Assembly: GCA_003162115.1 (NCBI GenBank)
Contig: PMMV01000110.1
Location: 5,872-14,489 of the forward strand
Direction of reading: 5' to 3'
DNA: 8,618 nt
Source of the DNA: Methanobacterium sp.
GTDB taxonomy: Archaea > Methanobacteriota > Methanobacteria > Methanobacteriales > Methanobacteriaceae
Each line of letters starts with the position of its first letter. Position 1 is the first letter of the stretch. The translations under genes were made by a program, and so were the position numbers. A model generated the notes under the pieces. The model made no database searches. It was not told where the DNA came from and saw only the letters and a list, made by a program, of their open reading frames with translations. Of this stretch, positions 5,426 through 8,618 are shown piece after piece.

Positions 5426-6065
5426 TGAAATTTTAGAGAAAGTTAACGAGTTCCTAGGGGATGTAAATAAAAACCTCCCTGAAGGAATGGAACTCGAATA
5501 CGAAGGTTTCTATGAAAGGGGTTTCTTTGTTACAAAGAAAAGATATGCTCTCATAGAAAATAGTAACATTGTTGTTAAAGGCCTGGAACTGGTTAGGCGT
5601 GACTGGGCACCAGTAGCCAAAAAAACCCAAGAAAAAGTGTTAAGGGCCATTCTTGAAGATGCTTCTCCACAAAAGGCTACGAAAATCATTCAAGAAATTA
5701 TTGATGAGATTAAAAAAGGTAAAATTCCGCTTGAAGATCTCGTAATACATACTCAGCTGACCAGAAATCCCGAAGAATACGTTCAAATGGCCCCTCATGT
5801 TTTAGCAGCAAAAAAATCCATTGCATGTGGAAGAATTGTTGCCAGGGGAGCTATTATCCGTTACGTTGTTGTTAGAGGAAAAGAACCTATCAGCAAGCGT
5901 GCAATCCCATTGGAAGATGTTGATGTTTCCAACTACGACCCCAATTACTACATTGAAAACCAAGTTCTTCCTGCGGTTTCAAGGATAATTGAGGCAATTG
6001 GTTACTCAAAAGAGGATATATTGCATAAAGAAAAACAGAGCAGTCTGGATGCATTTTTTGGTTGA
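5406..6065 (+). CDS. polB2: Split family B DNA polymerase, small subunit (C-terminal part, PolB2)
   Basis: The 219-aa protein corresponds to the C-terminal part of archaeal family B polymerases, beginning just after where the catalytic motif C (YxDTD) would lie. It carries [22 protein letters not shown] (29-50) with the conserved KKRY motif, then the thumb sequence [17 protein letters not shown] (59-75), and near the end [20 protein letters not shown], all typical of the polymerase C-terminus. The polymerase palm Asp motifs are absent, so it must work with a separate large subunit. This split is known in Methanothermobacter thermautotrophicus (MTH1208 and MTH208). The protein ends in QSSLDAFF (211-218), a perfect QxxLxxFF PCNA-binding box. 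Start choices are the ATG at 5406 or the TTG at 5418, which has GGTG 6 bases upstream; the latter gives 215 aa. Confidence 0.92.
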   Translation: MVCLLNDEILEKVNEFLGDVNKNLPEGMELEYEGFYERGFFVTKKRYALIENSNIVVKGLELVRRDWAPVAKKTQEKVLRAILEDASPQKATKIIQEIIDEIKKGKIPLEDLVIHTQLTRNPEEYVQMAPHVLAAKKSIACGRIVARGAIIRYVVVRGKEPISKRAIPLEDVDVSNYDPNYYIENQVLPAVSRIIEAIGYSKEDILHKEKQSSLDAFFG

Positions 6066-6271
6066 ACGGAATAAATATTGAAATAAACACATTAAGAGGG
6101 ATAAAGTTGTTAAAATTATTTTTCGACCAAGATCATAAAAACAACCCAAAGAAGTCATTTTTAGTTGATTGTCCTTCTAATACATATTATTATCTTGATT
6201 CATCCAATTTTAATTATCTATTCTATTCTTTAATTGACTTACTATCTTTAAAAATGATGGTGCAAATATGA
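6062..6271 (+). CDS. Doubtful 69-codon ORF bridging polB2 and the HAD gene
   Basis: A frame opened by TTG overlaps the polB2 stop by 4 bases (TTGA) and ends by overlapping the HAD start by 4 bases (ATGA). It thus exactly fills the gap, which is about 25% GC. At that composition several stop codons would be expected in 69 codons. Against this, there is no good SD at the TTG, and the product (rich in Asn, Tyr, Leu and Lys, for example [19 protein letters not shown]) has no recognisable domain. It may be a small gene coupled into the operon, or an intergenic spacer containing the HAD promoter. Confidence 0.25.
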   Translation: MNGINIEINTLRGIKLLKLFFDQDHKNNPKKSFLVDCPSNTYYYLDSSNFNYLFYSLIDLLSLKMMVQI

Positions 6272-6948
6272 TAAAAGCCGTTTTTTTCGATATTGACGAT
6301 ACATTGTATGATACTTCAGGATTTGCAAAACTGGCTAGAAAAGCTGCATTAAATGCAATGATTGATGCAGGACTACCACTATCAACCGATGAAGCTTATG
6401 ACCTCTTAAGGGAGATCATTAAAGAAAAAGGTTCAAACTATGATAAGCATTTGAATGTCCTGACAAAGAGGGTTTTTGGTGAGGAAAAACCACTTTTAAT
6501 AGCCATTGGAATGATCACCTATCATAACGTCAAATTCGCTCTTTTAAGACTGTTTCCAGAGACAATGTCAACATTGATCCATCTCAAAGCCCAAGGATAC
6601 CATCTGGGAGTAATATCTAACGGTATAACCATTAAACAATACGAAAAACTTGTTAGACTTGGTTTACATCATTTTTTCCATTCTGTTATAACCTCCCAAG
6701 AAGCAGGGGTTGAAAAACCTGATATCGCTATATTTGAGCTAGCCATGAAAACAATGGGATGCAAAGCTGAAAATTCTGTTATGATAGGTAACAGTTTTAA
6801 TGACGATGTATTAGGTGCCATAGATGCCGGTATGTCTGCAGTATTTTTAACCATTGAATTAAAGGACTCTGAAAGGGCCATTATTGAAAAAAAGGGTTTA
6901 AAATTAGATATTATATCAGATATTGGACAGATCAAAGACATAATGTAA
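6268..6948 (+). CDS. HAD-superfamily hydrolase (subfamily I, archaeal TIGR02253-like)
   Basis: The 226-aa soluble enzyme is a haloacid-dehalogenase-type phosphohydrolase. Motif I is FFDIDDTLYD, with nucleophile Asp8 and general acid Asp10. The alpha-helical cap spans about 15-95. Motif II is VISNG (Ser117), motif III Lys is Lys150 in VEKPD, and motif IV is IGNSFNDDVLGA (173-184). In motif IV the frequent GD is GN, with Asn175, while Asp179/Asp180 remain, so Mg binding should be possible. The substrate is unknown; relatives act on small phosphorylated metabolites. GGTG stands 5 bases before the ATG. The gene appears to follow polB2 in the same transcription unit, though a 202-base gap or a doubtful small ORF lies between. 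Confidence 0.88.
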   Translation: MIKAVFFDIDDTLYDTSGFAKLARKAALNAMIDAGLPLSTDEAYDLLREIIKEKGSNYDKHLNVLTKRVFGEEKPLLIAIGMITYHNVKFALLRLFPETMSTLIHLKAQGYHLGVISNGITIKQYEKLVRLGLHHFFHSVITSQEAGVEKPDIAIFELAMKTMGCKAENSVMIGNSFNDDVLGAIDAGMSAVFLTIELKDSERAIIEKKGLKLDIISDIGQIKDIM

Positions 6949-6977
6949 AATGCTGACAAACTTTAAACAATTAATGT

Positions 6978-6995
6978 TGTATAACAATAAATAAA
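6978..6995 (+). promoter_or_regulatory. Possible promoter of the AAA+ ATPase gene
   Basis: The 76-base gap after the HAD gene contains TGTATAAC (6978-6985) and ATAAATAAA (6987-6995), either of which could act as a TATA box with a start near 7003-7015. The strong SD AAGGTGG follows at 7014-7020. Read-through from the upstream operon is equally possible. Confidence 0.3.
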
Positions 6996-7024
6996 GGGTA
7001 TTTATCCCGAAATAAGGTGGTTGA

Positions 7025-8581
7025 ATGAATTATTATCATGATTCTAAAATGGAACATATTTTTGAAATCCTTAAACAACCTAAAACATTTGAAGAAATTC
7101 AACTATCAGAATCATTTGTTAATGACCTTATGCTGAAGATCATAACAAGTTACGGTACAGTAAAAACCAGCACATTATATGATATCACATGCATTCATTG
7201 GGATATTCTGGAAATGTGCCTGAGCAAACTTGAAAAAGAAGGATTATGCGCCCCTGTTAGTGGTAGTTTTCTTTTTTCAAGTGTTCAGTACAGCATATCA
7301 AAAAAGGGTCGGGAAAAAAATAGGGGTATAGCTGAAGAAAATCCTTATATTGGTGTTGCACCTGTAAGTTACGATAATTATTATGCCATAATGGAAGCTC
7401 AATTAAAGGACAGGTATCCAATAGAAATACCTCCAGAAGTTGTTGAATCAACATTTATGGATGTTGTGGGCGTCGAATATGCAAAAGAATCCCTTATTGA
7501 ATCTTGCATTATTGGAAAAGGGATATTCATATACGGACCTCCAGGAACTGGTAAAACATTTCTCACTGGTAAAATGTCAGATCTTTTACCACCAATTGTG
7601 ATTCCAAAGTTTGTTGAATTCGGTGGGAAAGTGATACAAATTTACGATCCTGATTTTCATAAGATGTCACCAGAACAACCAGAAGATACGAGGTGGGTTA
7701 AAATACACGCCCCATTTGTATTAACCGGTTCTGAACTCAATTTAAACAAGCTTGAAACCAATTACGATATAACGAAAGGAGTCTACGAAACAAGCCCGAT
7801 AATAAAGGCTAATGGAGGGATACTCCTAATAGATGATCTTGGAAGACAGCGAGACGACCATGAACTCATTTTAAACAGGCTTATAGTTCCTATGGAAAAT
7901 AAAAGGGATGTGGTCTATGTTAGGGGAATTCCTGTAGTGGTGCACAGCAATTTCATACCTGCCTTTTCTACCAACCTGGATATTAGTATAATGGACGAAG
8001 CCCATTTAAGAAGGGCCCCTTTACATGTTTTCCTTAAAAATCCAGATAATTTCGAGTTAGCAGAGGTTTTCAGAAGGAACCTTGAATATCTAGATGAAAA
8101 CTACGATGAAAATATTTTTGAAAGATTTATGAACGTTTACAAACGAAGTAATGATGGTGGCGAAGGACTTAAACCTACATTTGCACATGCTAGGGACGTA
8201 GCACAAATATGTCAGGCAGTTCGGATTAACAGGGGTAAGGATATTATAGATGTAGATGTGCTGGAGGGTGCACTTGAAAGGCATGTCCTTATCGTGCTTC
8301 AAAGGATGAATATAGATATTGCTCAGATCTCAAGGAAAACTAGATCATTTCGTGTGAAAACTTCTCAGATTAAGGAGGCTCAAGAATCTTTGAGCGAATT
8401 TGGTGCTACTAAGATAAGCCATGAAGCTGAGGCAATAATTCTTGATATCGACGATAATATTACTCCTGTACAACTGGTTGAATACCTATATAAACGGAAT
8501 ATTAATGTGGATAGAATCGATTTGATAGCAGAGTCAGATAAAGAATTGCAAAGTACCATCCTTGAAATTCATGATATTTAG
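7025..8581 (+). CDS. AAA+ ATPase with N-terminal winged-helix-like region, function unknown
   Basis: The 518-aa soluble protein belongs to a widespread but uncharacterised family of AAA+ ATPases that I recall from bacteria and archaea. Residues about 30-98 look like a winged helix (LEMCLSKLEKEGLC, then a hairpin ending in YSISKKGRE). The AAA+ core has Walker A GPPGTGKT (171-178), an insert with VIQIYDPDFHKM and RWVKIHAPFVLTGSEL, Walker B GILLIDD (265-271) followed by LGRQR, sensor 1 STN (Asn317), candidate arginine fingers Arg329/Arg330, and a sensor 2-like HARD (388-391). A C-terminal domain of about 55 residues (464-518) with beta-alpha-beta pattern follows. No membrane segment or secretion signal is seen. 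An SD (AAGGTGG) precedes the ATG. DNA binding plus ATP-driven remodelling is inferred; the actual partner is unknown. Confidence 0.85.
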   Translation: MNYYHDSKMEHIFEILKQPKTFEEIQLSESFVNDLMLKIITSYGTVKTSTLYDITCIHWDILEMCLSKLEKEGLCAPVSGSFLFSSVQYSISKKGREKNRGIAEENPYIGVAPVSYDNYYAIMEAQLKDRYPIEIPPEVVESTFMDVVGVEYAKESLIESCIIGKGIFIYGPPGTGKTFLTGKMSDLLPPIVIPKFVEFGGKVIQIYDPDFHKMSPEQPEDTRWVKIHAPFVLTGSELNLNKLETNYDITKGVYETSPIIKANGGILLIDDLGRQRDDHELILNRLIVPMENKRDVVYVRGIPVVVHSNFIPAFSTNLDISIMDEAHLRRAPLHVFLKNPDNFELAEVFRRNLEYLDENYDENIFERFMNVYKRSNDGGEGLKPTFAHARDVAQICQAVRINRGKDIIDVDVLEGALERHVLIVLQRMNIDIAQISRKTRSFRVKTSQIKEAQESLSEFGATKISHEAEAIILDIDDNITPVQLVEYLYKRNINVDRIDLIAESDKELQSTILEIHDI

Positions 8582-8618
8582 ATCTTGGAAATTAACAACT
8601 AACTTTAAATGAATGATT
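8582..8618. other. Short tail after the AAA+ gene
   Basis: These 37 AT-rich bases hold no recognisable gene or terminator. An ATG near the right edge lacks an SD and is too close to the edge to judge. Confidence 0.4.

Noticed and set aside
5406..6065. Intein or pseudogene fragment of DNA polymerase
   Set aside because: No intein blocks are present, the frame is intact to a functional-looking PCNA box, and the split form is an established arrangement in this order.
6995..7011. GGG/CCC pair in GGGTATTTATCCC as a terminator hairpin
   Set aside because: Only three base pairs form around a seven-base loop and no T-tract follows.

Overview
This window most likely comes from a mesophilic, AT-rich methanogenic archaeon of the order Methanobacteriales (Methanobacterium-like). 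Ribosomal protein S8e, archaeal TATA-type promoters and Shine-Dalgarno (SD) sequences of the AGGAGGTGAT type mark it as archaeal. A free-standing C-terminal fragment of family B DNA polymerase beside rps8e is the split PolB arrangement known from Methanothermobacter. HypE and CbiC fit a methanogen that needs NiFe hydrogenases and cobamides/tetrapyrroles.

Layout, left half. On the minus strand, cbiC (cobalt-precorrin-8 methylmutase) is followed after 2 bases by hemL (glutamate-1-semialdehyde aminomutase), of which only the first 17 codons are in the window; together they form a tetrapyrrole pair. Divergent from cbiC, on the plus strand, is a two-gene ABC unit: a very short FtsX/MacB-type permease (226 aa) and an overlapping ATPase (224 aa). 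Both reading frames are open. However, the permease lacks nearly all of the usual extracytoplasmic domain, and the ATPase has changes in the Q-loop, signature motif, D-loop and H-loop. Next, on the minus strand, come an RDD-family membrane protein, hypE (cyanide-ligand synthesis for NiFe hydrogenases) and a 109-aa uncharacterised soluble protein. AT-rich spacers with possible regulatory palindromes separate them.

Layout, right half, all plus strand. rps8e overlaps polB2, the small subunit of the split DNA polymerase B, which ends in a canonical PCNA-binding motif. A doubtful 69-codon ORF fills the gap to a HAD-family hydrolase. After a short spacer comes a 518-aa protein with an N-terminal winged-helix-like region, an AAA+ ATPase core and an uncharacterised C-terminal domain.

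Most of the window is core housekeeping DNA. The parts most worth a second look are the degenerate ABC pair, the AAA+ ATPase of unknown role, the small OB-fold-like protein, the translational overlap of rps8e with a replication gene, and two palindromes placed where operators would be expected. I see no tRNA, rRNA, CRISPR array, insertion sequence or prophage. All function assignments rest on motif recognition by eye, with no database search.
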